Assembly (NCBI GenBank): GCA_949987565.1
Contig: OX465102.1
Span: 9,678,212-9,742,211, forward strand
Direction of reading: 5' to 3'
Length of the DNA stretch: 64,000 nucleotides
Source: Luidia sarsii
Taxonomy: Eukaryota; Echinodermata; Asteroidea; Paxillosida; Luidiidae
Shown here: positions 1-11,500 of the stretch, in pieces
Position numbering within the stretch: the stretch's first letter is position 1
How the letters are laid out: each line of letters begins with the position of its first letter
Notes under the pieces: generated by a model
The model's database searches: none
Told to the model about the DNA's origin: nothing
Seen by the model: only the letters and a program-made list of their open reading frames with translations
Translations under genes and position numbers: made by a program

Positions 1-912
1 TAGGGGTCCTCAATAGGCCATAGTGGCACCCATTGACAGACATCAGGTCATTGGCCACCAATTGGGTGTCATCACTAGGCCATTGACCACTCATGGGGTC
101 ATCACTAGGCTATTGGCCATACAATGTGCTCCATCACTAGGCCATTGGCTACCCATTGGTGGCCATCAAAAGGCCGTTGGGCACCCATTGGGGGTCATCA
201 CTAAGCCATTGACCACCCATTGGGGGTCATCACTAGGCCATTGGCCACCCATTAGGGGTCATCACTAGGCTATTGGCCATTCAATGGGCTCCATCACTAG
301 GCCATTGGGCATCTATTTGTGGCCATCAAAAGGCCGTTGGCGACCCATTGGGGGTCATCACTAGGCTATTGGCCACTCAATGGGCTCCATAACTAGGCCA
401 TTGGCCACATATTGGTGGCCATCAGTAGGCTATTGGCCACCCATTGGGGCTGTCATCTCTAGGCTATTGGCCACCCATTGGGGCTGTCATCTCTAGGCTA
501 TTGGCCACCCATTGGGGCTGTCATCTCTAGGCTATTGGCCACCCATTGGGGCAGTCATCTCTAGGCTATTGGCCACCCATTGGGGCTGTCATCTCTAGGC
601 TATTGGCCACCCATTGGGGCAGTCATCTCTAGGCTATTGGCCACCCATTGGGGCTGTCATCTCTAGGCTATTGGCCACCCATTGGGGCTGTCATCTCTAG
701 GCTATTGGCCACCCATTGGGGCTGTCATCTCTAGGCTATTGGCCACCCATTGGGGCTGTCATCTCTAGGCTATTGGCCACCCATTGGGGCTGTCATCTCT
801 AGGCTATTGGCCACCCATTGGGGCTGTCATCTCTAGGCTATTGGCCACCCATTGGGGCAGTCATCTCTAGGCTATTGGCCACCCATTGGGGCAGTCATCT
901 CTAGACTATTGG
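1..912. repeat. Minisatellite, 30-34 bp unit
   Basis: Tandem copies built on CTATTGGCCACCCATTGGGG. Positions 1-430 are a degenerate ~30-bp version (GGGTCATCACTAGGCCATTGG). From about 430 to 912 the unit is 34 bp and almost identical from copy to copy (about 14 copies, alternating ctgtcatctctagg and cagtcatctctagg), which suggests recent expansion. The array starts at or before the window edge. The open frame over 23-268 is a by-product of the repeat. Confidence 0.95.
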
Positions 913-1556
913 CCACTCAATGGGTTCATCACTAGGCCATTGGCCACCAATGGTGGGAATTAACGCAAAGACTGATGGCATATGCAAATATTATGCAAAG
1001 AGAGCTGCTTAATTCAGTAGCAAACGTCAATGGTGCTTTCAAGTGTTTTTACTCAGGTTAAAAAAAGAAGGTCTTTCCACTCGGGTCAGGAGTGTTTTTT
1101 TGCACGGGACTCACGTTCAGTTCTGTTGCTGTGGACATTTTTTTCTTGCAGTGACGGTAGGAGGGTCAGTTGCACATTTCCGTGAACGCTGCGTGTAAAC
1201 GTGGTGTTTTTTTCTTTTTCTGTGGGATGCCAGACGATCCTATGAGATACCTGAGGCACTATACAAAGTGCACGATGCAAAGAAGTGTACAGAATTTTCC
1301 ATATTTTTGTACTCTCCTCTCCCCACATGCCCACACTATACATATTGCACACTTATACCTGAGACAGCTGGAAGCATTGAGCCTAATGACTATGCCTTGT
1401 ATGTGTGAATGTCAATGCACAAATATCTTCAGCGCTTCGGGAGGGGGGATGGGTGATAAATCTGCGAATAAAAAAAGAAATTTCATTTTTGGGGGTATGG
1501 AACAAACTCGCCTACTTCTAAACTACTTCTAAACTAAAATTGGCGAAGACAACTTT
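913..1556. other. Unassigned intergenic stretch
   Basis: No gene, RNA or recognisable element seen. Short overlapping open frames on both strands show no family resemblance and no convincing splice context. Confidence 0.5.
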
Positions 1557-2020
1557 GACTTGACCAGGACTTGAACCCAAGACCTCTGGATTAATATACT
1601 AGTGCTCTTCCATCTGAGCTATCCAGCCCTTAACCGGACCTTTCTCAAAGGCAGAAATTTTGAAAAATAGTAACAAAAGCTTTTACATGGTCATCTCAAG
1701 ACCTGAGACCTCTGGTTTTGCAAACCAGCACTTTCCCCATCTGAGCTATCCAGCCCTTAGATAGTGGCCTTCCCTTATAGTCAACTACAGTAGTCTTTGC
1801 CAGGGGTGGGGGCACCAGTCAGAAGCAAATCAACCATTAACTGCCGTATATCTCCAGGGATCACACCCCCACTTTCATTCAGATGCAAACAACCAATGGT
1901 TGTAAATCTGGCTCCAGCAGCTCAGGGATCACACAAAGTTCCCAGTCAGTGTTTCCTTTGTTTGATTGACTTGAATTTAAAAAGCTGCATCCACTTCGGG
2001 TTCAAGTCCTGGTCCAGTCA
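1557..2020 (-). repeat. tRNA-derived SINE units (two tRNA-like heads plus body)
   Basis: On the minus strand, 1557-1627 and 1700-1757 each carry the tRNA-like module (GGCTGGATAGCTCAGATGG, then a CCAGAGGTC variable region and a GGTTCAAGTCC-type B box). They are joined to the shared body that reads GATCCCTGGAGATATACGGC at about 1850. The A and B boxes and the shared body identify this as the same SINE found about 20 times in the window. Confidence 0.8.
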
Positions 2021-2302
2021 AAGTATTTTTTGCCAATTTTGATAATTTGTTCAAAAGTCAGTTTGTCCTTTCTTTGTTTGACTTCTAAACTACCTACAGA
2101 TGGACAATAGCGGGTACCAGACTGTGATGCCATGGAGGCTGCCATCTTAAAAAAAAAAAAAACATGGGCGGAAGTAAAGAGTGCTACCATGCACACTTAT
2201 TGGAAAACGTATGTGCATGAGCATTGCCGCATATAGCATCGTAGAACCACTGGCAAATTTGAACGCGTGTCATGATCACACAAATAGAAATGTGTGGCAT
2301 TG

Positions 2303-2513
2303 CTCTTTACAAAGGCCCTTTATGAAATGACGGGCTTAGGCTTCGGTCATATTTTGTTACCCATTATACATTTAACATCACAGGCATCTAGAAACAAGTG
2401 TTTGGCCCCCCTGTTTCTTGGTGAATACTGTACTCTGTACTTATCAAGACAACTAACCTTCAAATTTGGCAACAAACCACAACCTAAATTGTTCAGGTTT
2501 TGTAAAGGGCCTT
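2303..2513. mobile_element. ~210-bp MITE, GGCC...GGCC family
   Basis: Starts near AAAGGCCCTTTATGAAATGA and ends AGGTTTTGTAAAGGGCCTT, so the ends are roughly inverted. The core CACAGGCATCTAGAAACAAG is shared with copies at 21040-21281, 30962-31170 and (inverted) 62046-62263. Non-coding and non-autonomous. Superfamily not determined. Confidence 0.7.
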
Positions 2514-3193
2514 AGTTTGACACTAGTCGGGTCCCCCATGGCATTACAGTTTCCTGATGTCATTTCTAATAGACGCCGACAGTCTGTAGGTTATATACAT
2601 GTATGCCTGTGACACAGAGGCTCAGAAGAATGCAGTTGATGAGTAAACATTTTTACCCATTTGTATTCTACATTAGCATTGTACTAGGATGACCTACATG
2701 TATGTACTGAATTTAAATGTGTTCTTTCTCCGTTTTTCTTAATAAGGCTGAAAATTCTGTCGTGGTCGTCCATACCGCTGTTTCGAGGGAACAGGTGTAC
2801 AGTACAGTCTACTCATCTTCTTATGGTTTCACGTGATTTAGAAGAAAGAAAGGAAGAACACTAGAGGTAGAGGCTAACGTTTTGATCTGAGCAGGACCTT
2901 ACCCCGTGGCCGAATTCTGTCACTCAGCCTTTGAGAAACGTCCTGCTAAGATTGGAAATGTCAGTCCCTCTCCTGTTTTTTTTTGTTTTGACAATTTGCA
3001 GGTTTGGCCATTTTAGCCAGTAAGCCGTTTGCATGAGTTTTTTTGTACATAACTGTATGACTGAAGAAGATGAGACTTATAACGACGGGCAAGACCATTC
3101 TGCTGCCAAAATGTTGAGTGTTGTCAGAAGCACACAAAACTATCAAAGTGGATGGTTTGTGGTGACACCATGTAGCACGTATCTGTGGCTATG

Positions 3194-3447
3194 AGTGTGG
3201 CTCCGAAAAGAGCCAGTAACTCAATGTTTCGGGCAGTGTGTACTGTGTGCCTGTCGTCAGGAGACTGCTGGATCCCAACTATCATCGATGTTTACATGCC
3301 CGATGTGGCATGGAGAACGCAGGTCAGGCATATACATGTAAACACAGATGATACAGTGTAGTTGGGATCCAGCAGTCTCCTGACGACGGGCAGAGTACAC
3401 ACTGCCCGAAACATTGAGTCAGCGGCTCTCTTCAGAGCCACACTCCT
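3194..3447. mobile_element. Foldback element with ~105-bp inverted arms
   Basis: Left arm starts GAGTGTGGCTCCGAAAAGAG and the right arm ends with its inverse near CTTCAGAGCCACACTCCT, with about 35 bp between the arms. Each arm holds a CTGACGA-hairpin-GAAAC module (minus strand around 3227-3260, plus strand 3380-3412). Related single modules occur at 32295, 35624, 45100, 46090 and 52070. No coding potential. Confidence 0.8.
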
Positions 3448-3639
3448 TCTCATTTACTCATAATTATGTGTGCTCTGTACTCTGACGTTGGCCAATGAGA
3501 GTAAAGCGTGTTCATGAATATGCATAACATCAGCAGGAACGACCTCCAGGAAGAAAAAAAAAGCCCATCGCAGAAAGAACCAATTTTATTTTGGTAATCT
3601 TTAAAACCACCAAGCAAACACTGTTCAATGATAGTATTC

Positions 3640-3960
3640 AATAATATTTATCTTAAAAAGTATTTGTTGGAAATTTTATTCAATTCCTAATCCACTAACT
3701 GCTTTATTTATTGAAATGTTGTATTTATTTTTGGTTTCATTTAAATTTTATTGCATTTGTTTTCATTTTATTTGTTTGGCATGTTTATTTTATTTATTTA
3801 TCTTTATTCCAATTGTGTTTTATTGCTTTTTTCATTTTGATTATATTGGTTTTTAATTCACTTTATTGTTTGTATTTTTAAAAGATTTTTTGTTGTTTTT
3901 ATTGCTTTTGATTTTTTTATTTGCTTTAATTGTTAGTATTTAAAAAATTTTTTTTGGGGG
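3640..3960. other. AT-rich, T-biased stretch
   Basis: Runs of TTTATT and TTTTATTTG with almost no G or C. No gene or structured repeat is recognisable. Confidence 0.6.
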
Positions 3961-4152
3961 GGTCAGTTTTCCTAACAGGACAGCAGCTGTGTCTTTCCTT
4001 GAAAAAATGGCAACAAAAACTTTGACTTAGATAATTTGATCACTTGGCTATGAGGGTGTGGCCGCAGTAGCTGGAATACTGTACATTTGGTACAGTCACT
4101 CACACTAAACAACATTGTTACAAATTGAAAACAAATTGGCAAAGAAATCTTT

Positions 4153-4420
4153 GACTGGACCCAGGACTTGAACCCGAGACCTGGATTAACGTACCAGCAA
4201 TCTTTCCATCTGAGCTATCCAGCCCTTAGATGGTGACCTTCCCTAACACCCCCGCTTCCAATCAGATGCAAACAATCAATAGTTGTATATACTGTATGTT
4301 GTAACTACAGCAGCTCGGGGATCGCACAAAGTGGATGCAGCTTTTTTCGATTCAAGTCCGACAGACCAAGGAAAAACTGACTTGGAACTTTGAGCAATTG
4401 CATTTGCCAATTTTTCTTTG
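4153..4420 (-). repeat. tRNA-derived SINE copy
   Basis: 4153-4224 is the tRNA-like module in minus orientation (GACTGGACCCAGGACTTGAA, then tgagctatccagcc). It is followed by a shortened SINE body with ATCAGATGCAAACAATCAAT and GATCGCACAAAGTGGATGCA. Confidence 0.8.
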
Positions 4421-5329
4421 CCAATGGGAACGACACAAAATCCACTGGAGTTAAAATGCAACCAAGTTGTTCTGACTATCTTCTTGTTTGTAAGGAAAAT
4501 GGTGCTTTCCATTTTTTTTTTATCTTTCTAAGGTCCTGTTTTTGAACATTGAGGTATATAGGCCTAAACCGTCATGATTTTTGGGTTTGTTCAGCATCAG
4601 TGCAGAATTTTTTTCACATGTATAACCGCCCTTTTTCAATGTGTACTGATACTTATCAGCCACGTATGTATATATACATATATTTTCTGATTGGCAAGTT
4701 GTCACGTCGGACATTAAGTGTGCATTACGACAGAAGTGCACAATTTTCTAACAAAGAGACAAAGACGTCCACTCTAACAAAGAGACAAAGAGTGGACGAC
4801 ATGCTAACGAATCAAGAGTAATGACTTGTGATCAATTATTTAACGATGTGCTAATGAAATTAAATGAATAGGCATGGTTGACTATTCTCCTGTATTTTTT
4901 CTGTTTAAAAAGGAAAAAAAAAAACGCACAAGATTATTCTGTATCATAAGTGCCAGGCTCTCTATATTTTAAGACATGAATGTTTTTTTTGCACTGTAAA
5001 TAGTATGGACAAATGGTGCTTGGTAAAGCAGGGTAAGGGATGTAAAACTTCAATTTTGAAAGCCCCTCCCTAAGACTTTATGAGTTTTTTGTCAATTGTC
5101 AATAAAAAGTGATTAACGATAAACACTTGCACTTTTGGGTTGGTATTGATTCTTGCTTGCCACTGCCATTTAGAAAAGAAAATGTATGTTCGTACCCCAT
5201 AGACAGACATACCAAGTGTCACACATCAGGCGTGACAGTCACGAGTACTGAGTGTGAATACTACAACTGGTGTTTTGCCCTGCTCAACGTCTGATATCAG
5301 GACATTTTATGTATGCATGTTGGATATTA

Positions 5330-5662
5330 CTAAATGGGTAAGTACATGTACAGGTACACAATGTATGTGTGATATTACCACATGGATAAAGTATGTGTGA
5401 TTTTACCACATGGATAAAGTATGTGTGATTTTACTACATGTACCAGTACATGTACTGTACATGGGTATGTGCGATATTACCAAATAGATATAAAGTATGT
5501 GTGATATTACTACATGGATAAGTACATGTATGTGTGATATTACCACATGGATTAAGAATGTGTGATATTACCACGGATTAAGTATGTGTGATATTACCAC
5601 ATGGATTAAATATGTGTGATATTACCACATCAATAAGTATGTGTGATATTATCACCTGGATA
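5330..5662. repeat. ~28-bp minisatellite (TATGTGTGATATTACCACAT)
   Basis: About ten degenerate copies of TATGTGTGATATTACCACAT plus GGATAAAG, with interspersed ACATGTAC palindromes. Non-coding. Confidence 0.9.
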
Positions 5663-5734
5663 TAACTTCTAGACCCACAACTTTTTCTTAAAAAGGACTC
5701 TTTGGAGGCTAATCAACTGATATAGAATAAGTGA

Positions 5735-5890
5735 CGCTGAAAACAATCTGTCTATTGGTTGTTTGCATCTGAATGAAAGCAGGGGAGTGATCCCTGGAGA
5801 TATACGGCAGTTAATGGTTGAATTGCTTCTGACTGGCACCCCTACATAGGCAAAGACTAGTTGACTGTTAGGGAAGGCCACCATCTAAGG
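5735..5890 (+). repeat. SINE body fragment
   Basis: Plus-strand body of the tRNA-derived SINE (TTGGTTGTTTGCATCTGAAT, GATATACGGCAGTTAATGGT, GACTAGTTGACTGTTAGGGA) that decays exactly where the tRNA-like head would begin. Confidence 0.8.
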
Positions 5891-6262
5891 ACTGATATCC
5901 GACAAGCAGGTTATTTCAAGATTACACATTGAAAGAAAACAAACATGAACATGTGAGTATTCCATTTACAAAGGCTTTTATTGTCGGAAAAACATTGCTT
6001 TAAACTCAGAGACAAACTTTGCTCAACCTCTGCAATTCAGACACCACAAAGGTAAGGATCGCAATTTCGCTCACCACGTTTTTGCTTCTCCACTTTTTAT
6101 GTGGACGCAATAACTGCAATTATTAGTTTGAAATGCAATTTGGACTCCACTTTTGATGCAAATGTCTAGATAATCGTCTATATTATTTGCTATAAAGCAG
6201 TGTGTGTGTGTACACTGGATTATTTTCCTTTTATCTTTTAATCCCACAATGCACTGCACACA

Positions 6263-6293
6263 CTTCCTGTCAGCAGCCTACTGACAGGAAGTG
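6263..6293. repeat. Short perfect hairpin
   Basis: CACTTCCTGTCAG and CTGACAGGAAGTG are inverted around a 5-base loop. The same CACTTCCTGTCAG motif next to a TTGCATTGTGGGAT block recurs near 46394-46430, so it belongs to a dispersed element. Confidence 0.7.
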
Positions 6294-6593
6294 CTTTTTT
6301 TTTTTTTTACGTATCCCCGCCCTCAGGAAGGCTGTGTGCACAATTTGACCAAAATGCAAACTTGCAGTACATGGTCGCATTTTTTTGGCATGCATGAACT
6401 TGAACCAAACTGTTGCCAATTGGAATTGCGATTTGAGTCAATTTGCTTGTGTGTGCGAGCTCTACAGAAGAAAGATTCCTAGTTATCTGCAAGGACATCG
6501 AACGGGAAAGGAACGTGGTCCGATGTCATAGAATCCGTTACCATTACCAACAAAATCTTTGCTTACCATAAGCAGATATTCTTTGATATTCAA

Positions 6594-6816
6594 GCGCCGA
6601 AAGTCTTGCTAACGGATTAGATGAAATGGATATACGCTTAACACTGCCTGTAAGCACAGAATTATGCCGTGACGGATTCCATGAAATAGATAGGTAGGCT
6701 AAATGCTGCCCGTAAGCACAGATTTATGCCGTAACGGATTCCCTGAAATAGATATCTGTCAAACGCTGCCCATAAGCACAGAATTATGCCGTAACGGATT
6801 CCATGAAATAGATATA
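6594..6816. repeat. 63-bp tandem array, left part
   Basis: Copies of GCCGTAACGGATTCCATGAA followed by ATAGATATACGC and CTGCCYGTAAGCACAGA, period about 63 bp. The array is interrupted at 6817 by a transposon and resumes at 7844 in the same phase of the repeat. Confidence 0.9.
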
Positions 6817-7843
6817 TCGTGGGAACCCCCGTTTTCGACGGTACACCTTTTCGACGCTTGGCCTTCTAACTCACATCGCACGATGAAAACAACTCCGTAT
6901 AACGATCTCAGACTTCGTATCTTACAGTTGGTTTCCCGCTCTTGTCCGTCACCGAAAATGTGGAAAGTTAAGGCTTTTCCAGTAGGCCAAACTCGTGTGA
7001 TTAAAAAAGTTACTCCTTTGGGGTTCTATTTTCCTAGGTACAAAATTGGCAGTTGCTTCGAAGCTCAAGTTTTCTTTATTGTTGGTCCTAAACAAAATCT
7101 GAGTGTACCATAACAAACCCCAACATCCATAGAAAAAATATATATCACGCAACTTGAGGCAGTCCGTTCTGGGTAAAAACTATGGAGGCTCCTATAGGGC
7201 GTCTCGCTTATATAATTTCTTAAAATATATTTTTTATTATTATTTAAAGACAAAAAGTAACATAGGGCAATAGGCTTTTATAAAAAATGAAAAAAATAAA
7301 AGGGCAGCTAGAGAAAGTACCAAGGAGGAAATGTGTCTCTGGAGTGACATTGGGAAAGGTCATAACTGAAGAAGCAGTGAGAAAGAGGATTGTGGAGTTT
7401 TTTTAAACGTCACAAAAGAAGACATCAACCAGACCAATACGTTTTAAGCATAAATTATTAATGATTTGAGGAAAGTGTTAGAAGCAGTGTCGAAAAAAAA
7501 AAAAAATGAACACAAAAAAACATACAGGGAAGAATTTTACAGTGCCACACAGCATTTTGAGTTATTTTTAAAGAATTTATTTTGCGTTTGGCTGTACTGG
7601 GACACCTTACTAAACACCACCGACGAAAATAGGTCACGGTGCTTACTGCGTGGTGCGCCGCGTACGTCAACAAAACCGGGTAATCTTACCGAAATGACAG
7701 GCTTGATCAACCTTCTCTATGATTATTCTAATAGTCTGTGGTGTGGAGAAAGTGACTGAGACCTCTTTTAGTGTGATACTTTCGTTCACATTGTTCAGTT
7801 TGAAGAAAAGTCCTTATATCGTCGAAAACCGGTTATTGGAGGA
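6817..7843. mobile_element. TA-flanked DNA transposon, ~1.03 kb, non-autonomous
   Basis: The left end reads TCGTGGGAACCCCCGTTTTC and the inverse of the right end reads TCCTCCAATAACCGGTTTTC. Both are followed by GACG, giving 24-bp imperfect terminal inverted repeats. The element is flanked by TA on both sides and interrupts the 63-bp array, which gives a clean empty-site comparison. A second, closely similar copy in inverted orientation lies at 18281-19321, also between TA dinucleotides. TA duplication is typical of Tc1/mariner-type elements, but no transposase is recognisable, so the superfamily is inference. Confidence 0.85.
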
Positions 7844-8034
7844 TACCCTAAATGCTGCCCGTAAGCACAAAATTATGCTGTACAGATTCCATGAAATAGA
7901 TATACCCTAAATTCTGCCCGTAAGCACAGATTTATGCCGTAACGGATTCCCTGAAATAGATATCCCCCAAACGCTGCCTGTAAGCACAGAATTATGCCGT
8001 AACGGATTCCATGAAATAGATATACGGTGATATA
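7844..8034. repeat. 63-bp tandem array, middle part
   Basis: Continues the array of 6594-6816 (TACCCTAAATGCTGCCCGTA, GCCGTAACGGATTCCCTGAA), about three copies. Confidence 0.9.
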
Positions 8035-8081
8035 CAAAAATGTTGCAAACTGCTTACTGACTAAAATTACCAAAGTGTAAA

Positions 8082-8182
8082 TCTTAAAATTTAGTGGGCC
8101 TGACGTTTCAATCCTAGCAGGACCTTTCTCTTTTGAGAAAGGTCCTGCTAGGATCGAAGCGTCAGGCCCACTAAATTTTAAG
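8082..8182. mobile_element. Foldback hairpin, ~47-bp arms
   Basis: TCTTAAAATTTAGTGGGCCT and its inverse AGGCCCACTAAATTTTAAGA enclose TCCTAGCAGGACC / GGTCCTGCTAGGA. The arms are nearly perfect. The same module occurs as a foldback at 21639-21764 and as single modules near 8840, 8925, 42430 and 57355. Here it sits inside the 63-bp array. Confidence 0.85.
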
Positions 8183-8310
8183 AAATAGATATACCCTAAA
8201 TTCTGCCCGTAAGCACAGATTTATGCCGTAACGGATTCCCTGAAATAGATATCCGCCAAACGCTGCCTGTAAGCACAGAATTATGCCGTAACGGATTCCA
8301 TGAAATTGGG
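8183..8310. repeat. 63-bp tandem array, right part
   Basis: Two copies ending 34 bp beyond the RFC3 stop codon in the direction of transcription. They would therefore fall in the RFC3 3' UTR or just beyond it. Confidence 0.9.
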
Positions 8311-8343
8311 GCCTAATCTCCACCACATCTCATCCACTCTGCA

Positions 8344-8535
8344 TCAGAAGGCCATGTCATCAAAGCCCTCCTCCAGGAACCTCTTGTAGATGCTCATGAA
8401 CTTGACCACGAAGGCCTCCAGGTGGTAAATGGGCTTGGAGCCCAGCTGCAGACGGTGCTCATAGAAGGAGGCCACCTGGGTGATCTCGGACTTGAGCTGC
8501 CCGTCGCAGTTGCTGATCAGCTCCTTCAGGAGGCC
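8344..8535 (-). CDS. RFC3: RFC3 exon 8 (C-terminus)
   Basis: Residues 293-356. Acceptor gttgcag then GGCCTCCTGAAGG; reads [17 protein letters not shown] and ends in GFDDMAF with a TGA at 8344-8346. It encodes the last part of the collar domain that holds the RFC pentamer together. Confidence 0.95.
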   Translation of the reverse strand, partial: GLLKELISNCDGQLKSEITQVASFYEHRLQLGSKPIYHLEAFVVKFMSIYKRFLEEGFDDMAF

Positions 8536-11500
8536 CTGCAACGAGCCCACCAAGAAAGGTACAAGTATTAGCCTAAATAGGACCTTTTGGAGACACTCGA
8601 CATTAGGGAGACATTTCAGTGTCTCCCTAATGTCCCAACTACCTTTCAATTGCATATTTTTACTGTCCATATTTTTTTATAGTAGATAGAAATTGCTCTG
8701 GAAAGAACACAGTGTGAATTTCAAGTTAATTTGGTTTGGAGGGTTTAGAAATAGGGACGTAAAATTTGTGGACAACCCTATGGGAATGTCTCCCTAAAGT
8801 ACCATCCAGGGTAATTATTATTATGACTATCATCATTAGGACCTTTAAGAAAGGGTCCTGCTAGGATCAGTGAGCAGTTTGCAACAGTACAGTTTTTTTT
8901 TCTCTCTGCCTTTGAGAAAGGTCCTGCTACGATCGAAACATCAGGCTCTCTAACTTTTGATATTTATGCATTAAATAAGACTTAAGGCTTTGCATGGTGG
9001 GTGAATCAATGTTGGAAGGTTTGCGGTGACACCATGTATATATGCTTATACATGGTGTCATCGCAAACCTTCCCACATTTATTTATGCTTTGCAGGCCAT
9101 TTTGATCAGTGAGCAGTTTGCAACCTTTTTTTTTGTATTTACATCATTACTTTATTGCGCAAAAACCAGAGGTCTTGCCTTTTCCCCCAAATTGAATGAA
9201 ACAAAAATAAATTCTCGTCTGACCTTCATGATGATGTCGGGCGGGATGCAGTGGGTCAAGAGTTCGTAGAGTTGACCCCTGACCTCCATCAGTCGCTGTG
9301 GGGTCTGCTCCTGAACAATGGCGTTGGCCGTCTCCCGCAGGAAGACTTCCCAGTCGGGTACCGGTATCTCCTGAGTCTCACTGAAGGGATACCTAGACGA
9401 GGGAAAGAACAGTTACATGTTTCAGTTTTTACTTCTTTAGTTCTTCGCCCTACAACGTGTGATTCAATGAAGGGTTTGCCTCACTCGACGGTAATAAGCA
9501 CCGTATGCTCAGTGCTTTGCACGATGCCTGATGAAAAACCTTCAGCCAGCTCGTCGAACTTGGTCTGAACTGTAAACTCCCTTTAAAAATGGCAAAGAGC
9601 ATTCGGACTGGACCGGGACTTGAACCCGAGACCTCTGGATTAACTTACCAGTGCTCTTTCGCCTGAGCTATCCAGCCTTTAGATGGCTTTCCCAAATAGT
9701 CAACCAGTCTTTGCCGGGGTGGGGGCACCAGTCAGAAGCGATTCAACCATTCCATTTTCAACTTGTCCACTCTGAACGGCAGTTATATGTTTGAATTGCT
9801 TCTTACGATGCATCGCAACTCAATTTACGATGGATAACACATCATTAGTTGCGATACACCATATGGTTTCTGTGCATCGCTCATTTTGATTGTAAGTTAC
9901 GATTGGTTCGGTAATATCGACTGCAGCCCCGGTGTTATGGAACATGCTCCAGCTCTCCTTACAGTAAAACAGACCGTAGCCCTGAGAGTGTGAACTAAAA
10001 AAAACAAAAAAAAAACGAAAGCTGATCGGCGACTCACTGTTGTACTTTACAGGCCTCGCACATGAGCAATGCTCGTCGCAAGTTGCGCTCCGACCTTTCG
10101 GCGATGCGTTTCCCGAGCTGGGAGGGTAGGGTCAGTCCTTCCTTCTTGCAGACCGTCTGAAGAACCTGGCAGATCTGTCCGGTAAGAACCAAAGTCGCGA
10201 AACGCGGTCGCTTCATAACTATTCCAAACCATAGATATAACATGATGTTTTGCATCGAGGAGAATGTAATTCAACGAGGGTTTGCCCTTCTTGATGCGAT
10301 AAGCAGTGAGTGCTCAGTGCATTGTACGATGCCTGATGAAAACATTTCAGGTTGCTCGGGCAAAGCACTGAGCACTCAGTGTTGATCTTGTCGAGCACGT
10401 ACGGCAAACCCTCATTGGATTACATTCTAAACCAGGGTCAGTTTTACAACTACCCTTTGGATCAGACTTGAATGTTTGCATGATGGGAAGTACCAAGAGG
10501 AAGGTTTTTGTGGTGACACCATGTAACACATCTCTTTGAACAATTTGTAAAAATTGACAAAGAAAACTTTGACTGGATCGGGACTTGAACCCGAGACCTC
10601 TGCATTAACATACCAGCACTCTACCATCTGAGCTATCCAGCCCTTAGATGGTGGCCTTCCCTAATAGTCAACTAGTCTTTGACATTGGTTTTCATAAACA
10701 TTGGGTTTCATGCACAAACTCCCATTGGAGGATTGTGAAGGATTGAGGCAGTGGGTTCCATGCACAGACTCTCATTGGAGGACGGTGAAGGATTGGGGCA
10801 TTTGGCCACAAGTGCTTGAGCAACGAGAACAGTTCACCGACCTCGTCTACAGAGGGTGCTGCCACCCTGATTCCCAGGCACCTGCTGCGAATGGCAGGGA
10901 TGACCTTGCTGGTGGAGTTGGAGCACAGGACAAGCCGGCAGGTGGCAGAGTATTTCTCCATGGTGCGTCTCAGTGCATGCTGGGCGTCCTTTGTCAGCCT
11001 GTCCACCTCCGTCAGTACGACAACTGCGAGATGAACACACACAAGATACCATGAACAGTAGAACGTCGCTTTAACAAAACATCCCGGGATCCTTGAAAAT
11101 TCTTTGGTATAGGAGTTGCGGCCGCATATCCACGGACGTATGAATTCCCTTCCTGGTTCATGTTTCCCACCTGCTTATGATCTGGCACTTTAGAGGAATG
11201 TCAATTCCTATCTCCAGCTTTCCCCGAGTCCCTCTCTATCTCCTTCTTTCCTTAGCCGTCAATTCCCATCTCCAGCCTTCCTGAGTTCCTTCCTATCTCC
11301 TTCCTTTCTTAGCCATCAATTCCTATCTCCAGCCTTCCTGAGTCCCTCCCTATCTCCTTCTTTCCTTAGCCGTCAGTTCCCATCTCCAGCCTTCCTGAGT
11401 CCCTCTCTATCTCCTTCTTTCCTTAGCCGTCAATTCCTATCTCCAGCCTTCCTGAGTTCCTTCCTATCTCCAACCTTCCTGAGTTCCTTCCTATCTCCAA

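Noticed and set aside
1170..1532. 120-codon plus frame
   Set aside because: Poly-T/poly-A encoded low-complexity runs and an overlapping opposite frame. No homology is evident.
6949..7759. Frames inside the TA transposon as a transposase
   Set aside because: They are short, overlapping and without DDE/DDD spacing or a helix-turn-helix. The same frames are broken in the second copy.
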